The notes: generated by a model not told the origin, from the letters alone. 39,459 nucleotides of DNA from Ignavibacteriae bacterium HGW-Ignavibacteriae-3 (GCA_002839795.1 PGYS01000012.1:1-39459), one strand, 5' to 3'. Counted from the stretch's first letter, positions 26,927-35,879 are shown. Program-made: numbers and translations.

Positions 26927-28301
26927 TTGCCGCAGCTTCCATTATTGATTCGGATAAAGTCGGATGCGCATGGACAGTCTTTACAATAGATTCATATGTC
27001 GCTTCCATTGATTTAGCGAGTGTGAGTTCGGCGATCAGCTCTGTCGCTTCAGGACCGATAATGTGGGCTCCGAGAAGTTCGCCGTACTTCGCATCAAAAA
27101 TTAATTTTACAAATCCGTCACGCTCTCCGGCAGCGAATGCTTTTCCGCTTGCCATGAATGGGAATTTACCAATCTTCAGTTCATAGCCTGCTTCGCGCGC
27201 CTTGGCCTCAGTCATTCCCACGCTGGCAACCTGTGGTATGCAGTATGTACATCCCGGTATATTATCATAATTAACAGGGTGAGGATTCAATCCTTTAATA
27301 TATTCCACGCAGTTAATTCCCTCAGAAGAAGCAACATGCGCAAGCCAAGGAGGACCTATCACATCTCCGATGGCAAAAATACCTTCCACATTTGTCTTAT
27401 AGGTTTTTTTATCAACCTTGATGTGATTCTTGTAAAGTTCCACGCCCAATTCTTCCAGTCCGAAACCCTCAACATTGCCTGTTACTCCGATAGCGCTTAA
27501 AACTTTTTCGGCCTTCAGTTCAATTTTTTTTCCGTCTTTTTCTATATAGACTGTAACTTCATCCCTGCTTAATTCAGCTTTCTCAACTTTAGAGGAAGTA
27601 TGCACTTCAATTCCTCTTTTCTTAAAATTTTTTAAAAGGGTTTCGGAGACTTCTCTATCCTCAACCGGAAGAATCTGATCCAGCATCTCCACAACAGTAA
27701 CTTTTGTCCCGAGCACAGAATAAAAATATGCGAATTCAATGCCGATTGCACCGGCTCCAATCACTATTAAGTCTTTTGGTTGAGACGGAAGATTCATCGC
27801 TTCAGTAGATGTTATAATATTTTTATAGTCGACAGGAATTTCAGAAACGGATTTTGGTCTTGCCCCGGTGGCAATTATTATTTTTGTCGCCTGAATTGAA
27901 TCAATTTCTTTTCCATTTTTATCTAAAATATCAATCCGGTTTTTAGAAGAAAACCTTCCAAACCCGCGGATTCTCTCTATTTTATTTTTCTTTATTAACA
28001 GTTCAACATTTTTTGTAATCCTATCAGAAATATCTCTGCTTCGCTTTATAATTTTATTAAAGTCAAAACTTAAACCGTCCACCTTAATACCAAAGTCCGA
28101 CGAGTGATTCTTCATCAGGTCAAAAATTTCAGCGTTTTTAAGAAGCGATTTGGTTGGAATACAGCCCCAATTAAGGCATATCCCGCCCAGATTGTCTTTA
28201 TCTATCACAACCGTCTTAAAACCCAGCTGTGAGGCCCTAATGGCCGCCACATAACCCCCTGGACCGCCTCCTAAAACCGCTATATCATAGGATTTAATCA
28301 T
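26898..28301 (-). CDS. lpdA: Dihydrolipoyl dehydrogenase (E3)
   Basis: This FAD enzyme reoxidises dihydrolipoamide with NAD+ (467 aa). FAD site GGGPGGYVAAIRASQLG (11-27), the redox disulfide C42/C47 in GGICLNWGCIPTK, NAD site GAGAIGIEFAYFYSVLG and the C-terminal base pair in HAHPTLSE are intact. Trp and Ile replace the more common Val and Thr around the disulfide, which is tolerated in the family. It is the first gene of the lipoate-dehydrogenase operon, directly preceded by a strong promoter match. Confidence 0.96.
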   Translation of the reverse strand: MIKSYDIAVLGGGPGGYVAAIRASQLGFKTVVIDKDNLGGICLNWGCIPTKSLLKNAEIFDLMKNHSSDFGIKVDGLSFDFNKIIKRSRDISDRITKNVELLIKKNKIERIRGFGRFSSKNRIDILDKNGKEIDSIQATKIIIATGARPKSVSEIPVDYKNIITSTEAMNLPSQPKDLIVIGAGAIGIEFAYFYSVLGTKVTVVEMLDQILPVEDREVSETLLKNFKKRGIEVHTSSKVEKAELSRDEVTVYIEKDGKKIELKAEKVLSAIGVTGNVEGFGLEELGVELYKNHIKVDKKTYKTNVEGIFAIGDVIGPPWLAHVASSEGINCVEYIKGLNPHPVNYDNIPGCTYCIPQVASVGMTEAKAREAGYELKIGKFPFMASGKAFAAGERDGFVKLIFDAKYGELLGAHIIGPEATELIAELTLAKSMEATYESIVKTVHAHPTLSESIMEAAANAYGESIHI

Positions 28302-28335
28302 CTGCTTCGCCTTCTGGAATGGAATTAAATGAGCT

Positions 28336-28366
28336 CAAATATAAATAAGAGTGAAACTAAATCAAA
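28336..28366 (-). promoter_or_regulatory. Predicted promoter of the lpdA-lipB-E1-E2-lipA operon
   Basis: On the minus strand TTTG (28366-28363), 19 bases, then TATATTTG (28343-28336) match the Bacteroidota consensus completely. The -7 box lies 34 bases before the lpdA ATG, giving a short leader. Confidence 0.7.
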
Positions 28367-28548
28367 CAATATGTCTTTATACCAAACAATATCTGCGACT
28401 ATTATGTTCAATAAAATTCTATATAAATTCTTCACTAGAAATGAACAACGGACATCAATAATCTGAACTCGGAATAATTTCTCCAGAATTCAATTTTACG
28501 CATTTAATTATACTTAGTTAAAGGGTAGAATTTTTTAAATGGAATATT

Positions 28549-29406
28549 TTAAGAAAATACGATTAGCAAAACGCCCGCAAACATAACAGCGGCGCCAACC
28601 AATCGCTGCCGAAGATTGGGCTCCTTCAAAAAAACACTTCCCAGAACTACAGAGATGAGAGCAGACATTCTCTTCATGGCGATAACATAAGCGGCAAGTG
28701 TTAAAGAGAGGGCAGTCATATGGAAAATGTATGATCCAACGGTAAATCCGCTAATTATCAAAAGATATTTTTTATCATTTGGAATTGATTTGATTTCAAA
28801 CTTCTTTGTCGTCTTGACCAGAAAAGAAATAGTTGTAAAGATCAGGATATTAGTTACTGCCATATGCTGCCAGGTGGATGAATTCTGAATTGCAATTTTA
28901 TCAAAGTTGGCCGATACGCTCCAGAGAAAAGCAACAATTAACATATACCTTGTACCCTTATCTTTAACCAGCGAATTAAACGGCGCGAAAATATTTCTCT
29001 GTTTGAGATCAAGATTCAGCATATACGATCCGACAACACCTGTTAATATACCTATCAGTCCCATCATATTGGGAAACTCGTCAAGTATGAACGGACTTGA
29101 AATAAGGAGAAATATCGGCGTAAAACTCAGCATGGGCATAACACTCGAAATATCACTCTTTGATATAGAACGCATGTACAGAATATTTGCGGCAACATTA
29201 ATAAGACTTGAACCAATTGTTCCGATCCAGAATAATGTATTGAATTTCAGATCGATGAAAAAAAGCAGAGGTGTAAAGAATATGACCGGCAGAAAATTAT
29301 TGGCCCAGGATATAACAAATGAATCGTGTTGTCTGGATGCTTTTTTAATAAATACGCTTCGGATTCCTTCGGAAACCGGATTAAGAGAAGCGAACAATAC
29401 CCACAT
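28549..29406 (-). CDS. EamA/DMT-family membrane transporter
   Basis: This 285-aa protein is predicted to have ten transmembrane helices in two five-helix halves, the EamA (drug/metabolite) layout. Helix-ending motifs such as PMLSFTPIFLLISSPFILDE and AVMFAGVLLIVFS, with a second half starting near FLWSVSANFDKIA, match this. A charged Lys/Glu border at each half is typical. The substrate is unknown, because members move amino acids, nucleosides or other metabolites. It starts 27 bases after the nth stop, so the two are probably co-transcribed. Confidence 0.85.
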   Translation of the reverse strand: MWVLFASLNPVSEGIRSVFIKKASRQHDSFVISWANNFLPVIFFTPLLFFIDLKFNTLFWIGTIGSSLINVAANILYMRSISKSDISSVMPMLSFTPIFLLISSPFILDEFPNMMGLIGILTGVVGSYMLNLDLKQRNIFAPFNSLVKDKGTRYMLIVAFLWSVSANFDKIAIQNSSTWQHMAVTNILIFTTISFLVKTTKKFEIKSIPNDKKYLLIISGFTVGSYIFHMTALSLTLAAYVIAMKRMSALISVVLGSVFLKEPNLRQRLVGAAVMFAGVLLIVFS

Positions 29407-29433
29407 TTAATTGAATCCCAAATTGTTAATAAA

Positions 29434-30153
29434 TTATTTCCCTATACTATCCAGCAGCATAAAAACTTTCTCTTTTCCCTTCAGCTGGGGAGTAAGATTC
29501 TTATCCTTGTATTCGCACAATTTAAGAAGCGGGCATGCCGCGCAATTAGGATTCGACGGCTTGCAAATTTCCCGGCCCAGCCGAATTAAATTTGTATGGA
29601 ATGAATGCGCCACCCCGTCAGGAAATTTTTCATTCAAAGAATAATAAGTTTTATCAGGAGTTTTTTCAGAGACAATTCCTACCCTGTTTACCGTTCTGTG
29701 AACATGAGTATCTACCGGACACACATTTCTGTTCATTGCAAAGAGCAGAACGCAACTTGCTGTTTTAACACCAACACCTTTATAATTTATCAATTGTTCG
29801 ATGGCGGAATGGTCGTCAAGTCCTGTTATAAAATCCAGCGAGAGCGGTCCCCTTTTTCTTAGTTCGCCTATCAGATTTTTAATCGCAGCTGATTTCTGAT
29901 TTGCCAGTCCGGCAATGCGAATGATCTTTGCAAGCTCGGTTCTCTTAACCGAATTAAGATCGATCCATGATTTGTACCTGTCTTTGAGATTTTGAAATGC
30001 TTTATATGAATTGTTGTCGTTTGTGTTCTGAGAGAGAATTGTCGCGATCAATAGATCAAGCGGATCGGGTAATTTCTTGCTTCTCATCGGTATGCCGAAT
30101 TTTTTAATCAGCAACTGATTGACTTTCTGTATTAGAGCCGGTCTGTTTTTCAT
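29434..30153 (-). CDS. nth: Endonuclease III (DNA glycosylase/AP lyase)
   Basis: This base-excision repair enzyme acts on oxidised pyrimidines (239 aa). The helix-hairpin-helix KGVGVKTASCVLL contains the catalytic K130, D148 lies in CPVDTHVHRTVNRVG, and the 4Fe-4S loop is C197-x6-C204-x2-C207-x5-C213. I start at the ATG at 30153, since homology begins there (MKNRPALIQKVN); the frame continues upstream to a TTG at 30207, but no ribosome site is seen. The C-terminal tail is normal. It is divergent from the hexomutase gene and probably co-transcribed with the EamA gene. Confidence 0.95.
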   Translation of the reverse strand: MKNRPALIQKVNQLLIKKFGIPMRSKKLPDPLDLLIATILSQNTNDNNSYKAFQNLKDRYKSWIDLNSVKRTELAKIIRIAGLANQKSAAIKNLIGELRKRGPLSLDFITGLDDHSAIEQLINYKGVGVKTASCVLLFAMNRNVCPVDTHVHRTVNRVGIVSEKTPDKTYYSLNEKFPDGVAHSFHTNLIRLGREICKPSNPNCAACPLLKLCEYKDKNLTPQLKGKEKVFMLLDSIGK

Positions 30154-30193
30154 TAATTTGATTTTTTTGGTGGCAAAAGTTATTAAATTTCCA

Positions 30194-30226
30194 TTTGAAT
30201 TTAGCAATCATTTAATTCTAAATTTA
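30194..30226 (+). promoter_or_regulatory. Possible promoter of the phosphohexomutase gene
   Basis: TTTG (30194-30197), 21 bases, then TAAATTTA (30219-30226) match the consensus except for the last base. It is 44 bases upstream of the start codon at 30270. Confidence 0.4.
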
Positions 30227-30257
30227 TCCGCCTCAGGCGGATTCGCAATTCTCAATT
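30227..30257. repeat. Dispersed intergenic repeat, copy B
   Basis: A perfect inverted repeat TCCGCCT-C-AGGCGGA (30227-30241) is followed by TTCGCAATTCTCAATT. GGCGGATT-NN-CAATTCTCA is shared with copy A at 15549-15567. It lies in the leader of the phosphohexomutase gene, between the possible promoter and the ribosome site. Confidence 0.6.
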
Positions 30258-30269
30258 AACAGGTGATTT

Positions 30270-31619
30270 ATGCCAACACTCATGGTCAGCATCTCCGGGA
30301 TACGGGGACTAATTGGCGACGGACTCGATCCTGAAGTTTTAGTCAAATACACTTCCGCCTATGCCGATTTCTGCGGTAAAGGAAAAATTATTCTCGGAAG
30401 CGATGGAAGGATTACAGGTGATATGGCACGGCATGTCGTTCTGGGTACACTTATGGCCAAGGGTAATGATGTGATCGATCTCGGCATTTGTCCTACTCCC
30501 ACAGTTTTATTCAATATCAAGAAACATAAAGCCGCGGGGGGAATACAGATTTCGGCAAGCCATAATCCGAATCAATGGAACGCATTAAAACTGCTTAACC
30601 GCAACGGCGAGTTTATGACACCGGAAGAGAATATTAAAATGTTAAAACTCCTGGAGACTTCCAATAAAAATTATGCTGAATGGAACCGTCTCGGTAAAAT
30701 TACCGAGTATAAAAAAGGTGTTGATGAACATATAGAAGCAGTCCTGAAACTTGAGAATATTAATGTTTCAAAGCTCAGGAGAAGGAAATTCAAAGTATTG
30801 CTGGATTGCGTGAATGGTGCGGGTTCCTACTCAATGCCTAAACTCCTGGATAAACTCGGGTGTAATGTTATTCAGATTAATTGCGAGAGGACCGGAATTT
30901 TTCCCCGTCTGCCGGAACCGATCCCTGAAAATTTAACAGCAACAATGCGGGCAGTGAAAAAACATAAAGCCGATATCGGAATTGTTGTGGACCCGGATGT
31001 TGACCGTCTTGTTATGATAACGGAAAAAGGTGAACCGTTCGGTGAGGAAAATACAATCACGCAGGCGGTTAAATTTTATCTTTCGAGAAAGAGGGGCAAT
31101 GTAGTAGTAAATCTCTCTACCACCCGAGCCGTTGATGATGTGGCTTCGGAATTTGATTGTAAGGTTTTCCGTGCCCCTGTAGGCGAGGCGAATGTTGTAA
31201 AAAAAATGAAAGAGGTAAAAGCCGTAATCGGAGGGGAAGGAAGCGGCGGTGTGATTGTCCCTAAAGTTGTTTTCGGGAGAGACGCGCTTACGGGAACCGT
31301 TATTATGCTTCAGCATCTTTTGGAATTCAGCGGAAAGATGAGTAAAATGAAAAAATCCCTTCCGCAGTATTTTATCGTTAAGAAAAAAATTGAACTCGGT
31401 ACAAAGGATCCGGATAAAGTTCTTAAGTCTCTAATTGAAAAATACAGATCAGATAGAATTAATCTGGAGGATGGTTTACGAATCGATTTTGATGATCACT
31501 GGGTTCACCTCCGTAAATCCAATACCGAGCCCATCATACGATGCATCGTTGAAGCTAAAAATAAAAAAAATGCAGAGAGTTTTGCAGAGAAATATGTTAA
31601 TGAAATTATGAAACTTTAA
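30270..31619 (+). CDS. Phosphohexomutase (phosphoglucosamine/phosphomannomutase family)
   Basis: This alpha-D-phosphohexomutase moves the phosphate of sugar phosphates between C1 and C6 (449 aa). The phosphoserine is S97 in ISASHNPNQWNALKL, the Mg2+ loop is D241-P-D243-V-D245-R, the sugar loop is GGEGSGG at 321-327, and the phosphate loop is RKSNTEPIIR near 415. All four sites are intact. GlmM (glucosamine-1-phosphate for cell wall) and ManB-type activities are both plausible, so no symbol is given. AGGTGA lies before the ATG. It is divergent from nth and converges on the SnoaL gene. Confidence 0.93.
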   Translation: MPTLMVSISGIRGLIGDGLDPEVLVKYTSAYADFCGKGKIILGSDGRITGDMARHVVLGTLMAKGNDVIDLGICPTPTVLFNIKKHKAAGGIQISASHNPNQWNALKLLNRNGEFMTPEENIKMLKLLETSNKNYAEWNRLGKITEYKKGVDEHIEAVLKLENINVSKLRRRKFKVLLDCVNGAGSYSMPKLLDKLGCNVIQINCERTGIFPRLPEPIPENLTATMRAVKKHKADIGIVVDPDVDRLVMITEKGEPFGEENTITQAVKFYLSRKRGNVVVNLSTTRAVDDVASEFDCKVFRAPVGEANVVKKMKEVKAVIGGEGSGGVIVPKVVFGRDALTGTVIMLQHLLEFSGKMSKMKKSLPQYFIVKKKIELGTKDPDKVLKSLIEKYRSDRINLEDGLRIDFDDHWVHLRKSNTEPIIRCIVEAKNKKNAESFAEKYVNEIMKL

Positions 31620-31675
31620 TTTTCAGCATGCTTCTGAAGTAGATAGCGTGAAAATCGACCTGTCAGAATTATTTT

Positions 31676-32047
31676 TTAAAACATACCGTTTTCATTCACA
31701 GCATCTGCCGGAACAGGCTGAGCCAAATCCCATAACTCCGCTATTTTATCATTTTCAAATCTGAAAATGTGAACGAGCGCCGCGCCTGGGTCCTCTCCAT
31801 TCATTTTAACGTGAGAATGAACAGCTACCATATTCGACTCTTGTATAACGAGTTTAATATCAAGAGTTAATTCCGGATTCTTCCTGGCATTATCATCCAT
31901 CGCTGTAATAATAGATTCTGCATCACCTTTGAAGAAAACATTATGATGTTTTATATCAGCAGCCGCATACAGGTCAAAAGCGTGATGAGCTTTTCCTTTT
32001 GCCGTGAGCATTAGAAAGTTCCGTGCGATATCTTTATGCGATTCCAT
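31676..32047 (-). CDS. SnoaL-like (NTF2-fold) protein
   Basis: This 123-aa protein of the SnoaL/NTF2-like superfamily has a small alpha-beta cone fold used by hydrolases, isomerases and unknown stress proteins. The pattern fits: helix at 5-25, AADIKHHNVFF near 30, then beta strands ending LVHIFRFENDKIAELWDLAQPVP. The reaction is not predictable. It lies 17 bases downstream of the broken PhnB gene and ends the row of small unrelated enzymes-like genes started by the SRPBCC gene. No signal peptide is present. Confidence 0.85.
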   Translation of the reverse strand: MESHKDIARNFLMLTAKGKAHHAFDLYAAADIKHHNVFFKGDAESIITAMDDNARKNPELTLDIKLVIQESNMVAVHSHVKMNGEDPGAALVHIFRFENDKIAELWDLAQPVPADAVNENGMF

Positions 32048-32064
32048 TTCAGACCCTCCGCTTA

Positions 32065-32501
32065 TTAGGATGATTTTTCAAAACAATTGAACATCAGTTC
32101 ACTCCGAATTTATCTCTGCAACTGCCAAAGTATCCACCCCGGAACATATCCTGTAAGTCCATTTCAATACTTCCACCGTAGGCGAGTTTCTCACAAAGTA
32201 TTTTTGTTTCATTTTTAGTGTCGGGTTCCAGTTTGATGTACATATTATTTCCATAATTTAATTTGAAACCCATCGATTCAGGAGCGTCGGTACCCATCAG
32301 GACGTGCCCGGCCGTGAACTGAAGTTCTATATGCACCGCCAGATTAGGATCCTCATGCGCAAATGGAGGCTGCCCTTCCATAGGGACTTCCGAGAATCTT
32401 GTTAACCCGCTTGTAAACTCCCCTCCGAAAACTTTTTTATTAAAATTAAACGCATCTTCAGCCAGTCTGGCGAAATTAAGATATGTGCCGCTTCTTGAAA
32501 T
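32065..32501 (-). pseudogene. PhnB-like VOC protein, start codon lost and frameshifted
   Basis: Reading the minus strand from 32501 gives a full PhnB/VOC-like protein: SRSGTYLNFARLAEDAFNFN, then KKVFGGEFTSGLTRFSEVPM, then HIELQFTAGHVLMGTDAPES and beyond. Two defects break it. The codon where related proteins start is ATT (32501-32499), although AAAGGA stands 7 bases before it. Near the 3' end, GTGAACTGATG gives a stop (TGA at 32096-32094), where one extra G would restore VNWMFNCFEKSS and a stop at 32067-32065, the normal family ending. The intact part (95 codons from an internal ATG at 32381) would lack the first beta strands. A sequencing error could explain the frameshift; an ATT start could be real but rare. 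Confidence 0.75.
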
Positions 32502-32514
32502 GATATTTTCCTTT

Positions 32515-33357
32515 CTAAGCTTCTTTTAATTTTTTGATATCAAGTTTATTCATCTTCATAAAGGCAGCTGTAACACGATTAGATTTTTCCGGTTCCTTCA
32601 TCAGTTCACTCAGTATAGATGGAACTATCTGCCACGATACTGAAAATTTGTCCTTAAGCCAGCCACACTGGCCCTCTTCCCCGCCCTCAATAAGTTTTCC
32701 CCAGTAATAATCTATTTCGTTCTGATCCTCACAACTGATTGTGAGAGACAGAGCCTCATTAAAAGAAACACCATGAATCTGATGGCTGTCCATAGCGATA
32801 AACTTCTGACCAAGCAGCGTAAACCGGCTGTGAACAACCTTCCCTTTAAGGGGTTCTTCCATATCAGGATATCTATAGATGTTGCTGATGGAAGAGTTCT
32901 TCATTACCGATATGTAATAGTGAATGGCTTCCTCTGCTCTGCCGAAAAGTTTGCCTGCGAACATCAGCGCCGGAGTGATTTTTTGTCCCAGTTCGGTGAT
33001 CCTTCCTAAAGTTAGCTGCCAGGAGACTCCGTATCTGTCCTCCACCCATCCGTACAATTTGCTCCAGTCGTACTTATCAAGAGGCATCATTACCTTTCCC
33101 TTCTCCGAGAGTTTATTCCACGCGCCGACTAATTCATCTTTTGTCTCGCAAATGGTATAAAATGAAATTGAAGGATTGATCTGAAAATATGGACCACCGT
33201 TCAAACATATAAATTTTTGTCCGTTTATAACAAGAGTGATAACTAGGGAATTTTTACCCAGTATTTCACTTTCGCCGAACACAGAGCAGTAGAATTGAGA
33301 AGCCTCTTCAGCCTGATTGTCAAACCAAATACAGGGATAAATTTTATTTAGTGTCAT
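32515..33357 (-). CDS. Tandem PhnB-like VOC protein (two domains)
   Basis: This 280-aa protein has two repeats of the PhnB/3-dmu-9_3-mt type VOC domain. The first is at about 3-130 (YPCIWFDNQAEEASQFYCSV ... DRYGVSWQLTLG) and the second at 135-255 (PALMFAGKLFGRAEEAIHYY ... DKFSVSWQIVPS). Each has the family end motif (D)(R/K)(Y/F)xVSWQ. Such proteins are of unknown activity, often near SRPBCC genes. The start overlaps the SRPBCC stop by four bases. It lies 14 bases upstream of the broken PhnB copy, which may be an older duplicate of the domain. Confidence 0.9.
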   Translation of the reverse strand: MTLNKIYPCIWFDNQAEEASQFYCSVFGESEILGKNSLVITLVINGQKFICLNGGPYFQINPSISFYTICETKDELVGAWNKLSEKGKVMMPLDKYDWSKLYGWVEDRYGVSWQLTLGRITELGQKITPALMFAGKLFGRAEEAIHYYISVMKNSSISNIYRYPDMEEPLKGKVVHSRFTLLGQKFIAMDSHQIHGVSFNEALSLTISCEDQNEIDYYWGKLIEGGEEGQCGWLKDKFSVSWQIVPSILSELMKEPEKSNRVTAAFMKMNKLDIKKLKEA

Positions 33358-33782
33358 ATTGATTGATAATCCTCAACATATTTTTTAAAATTGTTCAGAA
33401 CGGACTGCCACCCGGCTCTTTGAACTTCAGCTGAATTTTCCTTCTCCGGTTCGAACAGTTGGGTTACTTTAGTATTTCCACCGATAATTTCAAAAATGTT
33501 TGTGACTTTTCTACCGTCGCCTAAGACATAAGATATAATTCTATTGGTGATTATATTATTATATGTACCGGAGAAATCGAATCCGAAACTTCCATCTTTT
33601 GCTTCCATTCTGTAGAGAAAATTTCCTCCCGGTCTAAAATCAATCTCAACCCGGGTAGTATGCCAATCATCGGAGGCCTGGTTCCATCTTATAATATGTT
33701 TAGAGTTTGTCCAGAAATCCCATACGGTATTTATATCTTGTTGAATCAGCGCTTCAACTTTTACCGCATTATTGTTTACCAT
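33354..33782 (-). CDS. SRPBCC (AHSA1-like) protein
   Basis: This 142-aa START/Bet-v-1-like protein belongs to the AHSA1 group. The helix-grip signs VWDFWTNSKHIIRWNQASDDW (about 20-40), the DFRPGGNFLYRMEAKDGS segment and the C-terminal GWQSVLNNFKKYVEDY fit well. The group binds hydrophobic ligands, but functions are largely unknown; the Hsp90-activator name is historical. It is the first gene of the SRPBCC-PhnB2-PhnB-SnoaL group and is preceded by a 133-base gap. No promoter consensus was seen. Confidence 0.92.
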   Translation of the reverse strand: MVNNNAVKVEALIQQDINTVWDFWTNSKHIIRWNQASDDWHTTRVEIDFRPGGNFLYRMEAKDGSFGFDFSGTYNNIITNRIISYVLGDGRKVTNIFEIIGGNTKVTQLFEPEKENSAEVQRAGWQSVLNNFKKYVEDYQSI

Positions 33783-33915
33783 TGTAAAATCCCTCTCTAT
33801 TTGAATGATGAGTAAAGGGTATTTGGATGGTGAATGAACAATAAAAATGAGGTTATAGTTTCAGAATTCCGGTTACCAGATGAGCGGGTACAGTCTGCCA
33901 GACTCCCCAAATTAA

Positions 33916-34347
33916 TTATTTTATTATCCGGAGATTGGATGTGAAATAAATTACGCCACCATCTACCGGATGCATTTGGGGATTTATATCCACTTTATCC
34001 GGATAACCGTACTCAGGATCGTAGGTAACAATTAATGAATCACCATTTGGATTTTGTATAATTCCGAATAGTGAATTAACTGACATATACAATTTTGACC
34101 CCGGATATGGTATTATTGAATTATCAGATATCCTTATTACGGAGTAAACAGTATCTGCTCTTACGGTGATCTTCATCTTCTGACCGCCGTCAATGCAAAA
34201 ACAAAAGCGGACCTGATCAATGGTATAGTCGTGAATATTATTAGAAAGCCATTTACTATTTGGGCCGGATGGCAATGGAAGGCTGTTTGGTTCTTCACAA
34301 CCTGTGCAAATAAAAAATAAAATAACTAATGTTAATAAGCTTCTCAT
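33916..34347 (-). CDS. DUF6174-like lipoprotein
   Basis: This 143-aa protein begins MRSLLTLVILFFICTGCEE, an SPII signal with lipobox Cys17, so it is probably attached to the envelope. The body has the pattern DYTIDQVRFCFCIDGGQKMK (about 40-60), a predicted strand run and DSLIVTYDPEYGYPDKVDIN (about 103-122), which together resemble the DUF6174 family of unknown function. The CFC pair is a conserved feature of that family. No gene partner is suggested by the neighbours. Confidence 0.75.
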   Translation of the reverse strand: MRSLLTLVILFFICTGCEEPNSLPLPSGPNSKWLSNNIHDYTIDQVRFCFCIDGGQKMKITVRADTVYSVIRISDNSIIPYPGSKLYMSVNSLFGIIQNPNGDSLIVTYDPEYGYPDKVDINPQMHPVDGGVIYFTSNLRIIK

Positions 34348-34433
34348 ATTTCATTCTGTATATAACTTAAAATTTTTTTAGACTAAACCTGCTACACCGG
34401 ATACTTGCTACTCGAATTACAATTACGCCCTTT

Positions 34434-35342
34434 CTAATGCATTCTGCTTCTCTTAGCAAAATAACTTATTAACGCTTTATCGAACTGCTGACTTGTATCT
34501 ATAAGATTATACTCAATTCCAAAGTTAAGACACTCACTTTTCAATTTTTGCAGATACTCATTCATCGCCTCCTGGTATGCTCTCTGAATCTGACGCGGCT
34601 GAGTGGTTAACTGTTCACCGGTTTCAATATCGACAAAAATAGAGTCACGGTCGAATCCGAAATTTTTCTCGATCGGATCCAGAATCTGGAAAACGATCAC
34701 TTCATTTTTTTTATAGTGAAGATGCTTGAGAGCCGTAATTATGGAATTAACATCGTCAAAAAAATCCGAAATAATGATCGTTAACCCCCTCTTCTTGATT
34801 TTGTCGGCCACTGAATCGAGACATTTGGCTGTTTCCGTTGCCAATCCGGAATCAACATTTTCCAGCGTTGACAATATAGTCTTAAGATAAACCCGGCTTG
34901 ATTTTGGGGGAAGCATTGAATGGATTTTATCAGAATAAACGGTGAGCCCGACAGAATCCTGCTGATCCATCATAACATAAGCTAAAGAGGCTGCTAATGT
35001 CTTAGCGTATTCCAGTTTAGTGATAAGGGATGTATGCTTATAATTCATCGATTTGCTGACATCAATGAAAATGTTGCATATAAGATTTGTTTCCTCTTCA
35101 TACTGTTTGATAAAATATTTTTCGCTCTTCGCGAAGACTTTCCAGTCAACATTCTTGAGCGCATCACCCTGCATATAAGGACGGTGCTCGCTGAATTCGA
35201 CGCTGAAACCATGGTACGGACTGCGGTGCAAGCCAACTTTAAAACCCTCGACAACCATACGGGCGCGGAGTTCTAAAGTTTTCAGTTTGGAGATTACAAC
35301 GGGATCTAAAAATTTTTTGTAATCTTCTTTTTTTACAGACAC
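34434..35342 (-). CDS. DUF58 protein (vWA-like)
   Basis: This 302-aa cytosolic protein has the DUF58 signature FSEHRPYMQGDALKNVDWKV at about 50-69, followed by a vWA-like core. The metal-ion-dependent motif DVSKS is at 94-98. DUF58 proteins usually accompany MoxR ATPases and membrane vWA proteins, but none is adjacent here. It begins with a GTG whose G overlaps the TAG of the upstream TPR gene (TAGTG), so translation is coupled. Confidence 0.92.
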   Translation of the reverse strand: MSVKKEDYKKFLDPVVISKLKTLELRARMVVEGFKVGLHRSPYHGFSVEFSEHRPYMQGDALKNVDWKVFAKSEKYFIKQYEEETNLICNIFIDVSKSMNYKHTSLITKLEYAKTLAASLAYVMMDQQDSVGLTVYSDKIHSMLPPKSSRVYLKTILSTLENVDSGLATETAKCLDSVADKIKKRGLTIIISDFFDDVNSIITALKHLHYKKNEVIVFQILDPIEKNFGFDRDSIFVDIETGEQLTTQPRQIQRAYQEAMNEYLQKLKSECLNFGIEYNLIDTSQQFDKALISYFAKRSRMH

Positions 35343-35845
35343 TATTTTGACGCCGTTCTATTTTGAAGAATTTCTTCCGGGGTTTTACCCAGATTGCCCA
35401 ATTCTATTTTTGCCTGAGATGCAAGTTCGTGATTCGGATATTCCTTAAGAAAAGTCTCATACGATTTACGGGCATCATCAATCTTCTTAAGTTCATTGGC
35501 CTCAATAAAAGCAGCCATGAACAGAGCTTTGGAGGATTTTTCGTTTTTAGGGAATTCTTCGTATAATTTATGATAATAGCCAATAGCTTTTTTTAGCGAT
35601 TCTTCATTAGAAATATTGGGAATCTGATACATATGATACATTGCGGCTATAGCAAAGTAGCTTTCAGCGGCATTATCACTCGAAGAATAATCATCAATTA
35701 TTTTCTGATAATCCTTAAGCGCCTCGGAGTAATTTTTCGCGTTGGCTTTCGCGTTTGCCGATTCTAGCAGTTCTTTATCTTTGTTCGAATTGCAGGCAGA
35801 AAATAAGAGCAGAGAAAGAGTTAAAAGGGTTGCAGCTTTTTTCAT
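35342..35845 (-). CDS. TPR-containing lipoprotein
   Basis: This 167-aa protein has an SPII signal, MKKAATLLTLSLLLFSACNS with lipobox Cys18, and at least two TPR-like repeats. These include AKNYSEALKDYQKIIDDY (about 36-53), AIGYYHKLYEEFPKNEKSSK (about 86-105) and ARKSYETFLKEYPNHELA (about 124-141). This arrangement recalls BamD-type or other envelope TPR proteins, but the length and lack of other landmarks prevent a firm call. It is upstream of and coupled to the DUF58 gene. Confidence 0.85.
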   Translation of the reverse strand: MKKAATLLTLSLLLFSACNSNKDKELLESANAKANAKNYSEALKDYQKIIDDYSSSDNAAESYFAIAAMYHMYQIPNISNEESLKKAIGYYHKLYEEFPKNEKSSKALFMAAFIEANELKKIDDARKSYETFLKEYPNHELASQAKIELGNLGKTPEEILQNRTASK

Positions 35846-35879
35846 TGGGTTCCTTCTGAATTTTTGATTTCCATGGCGG

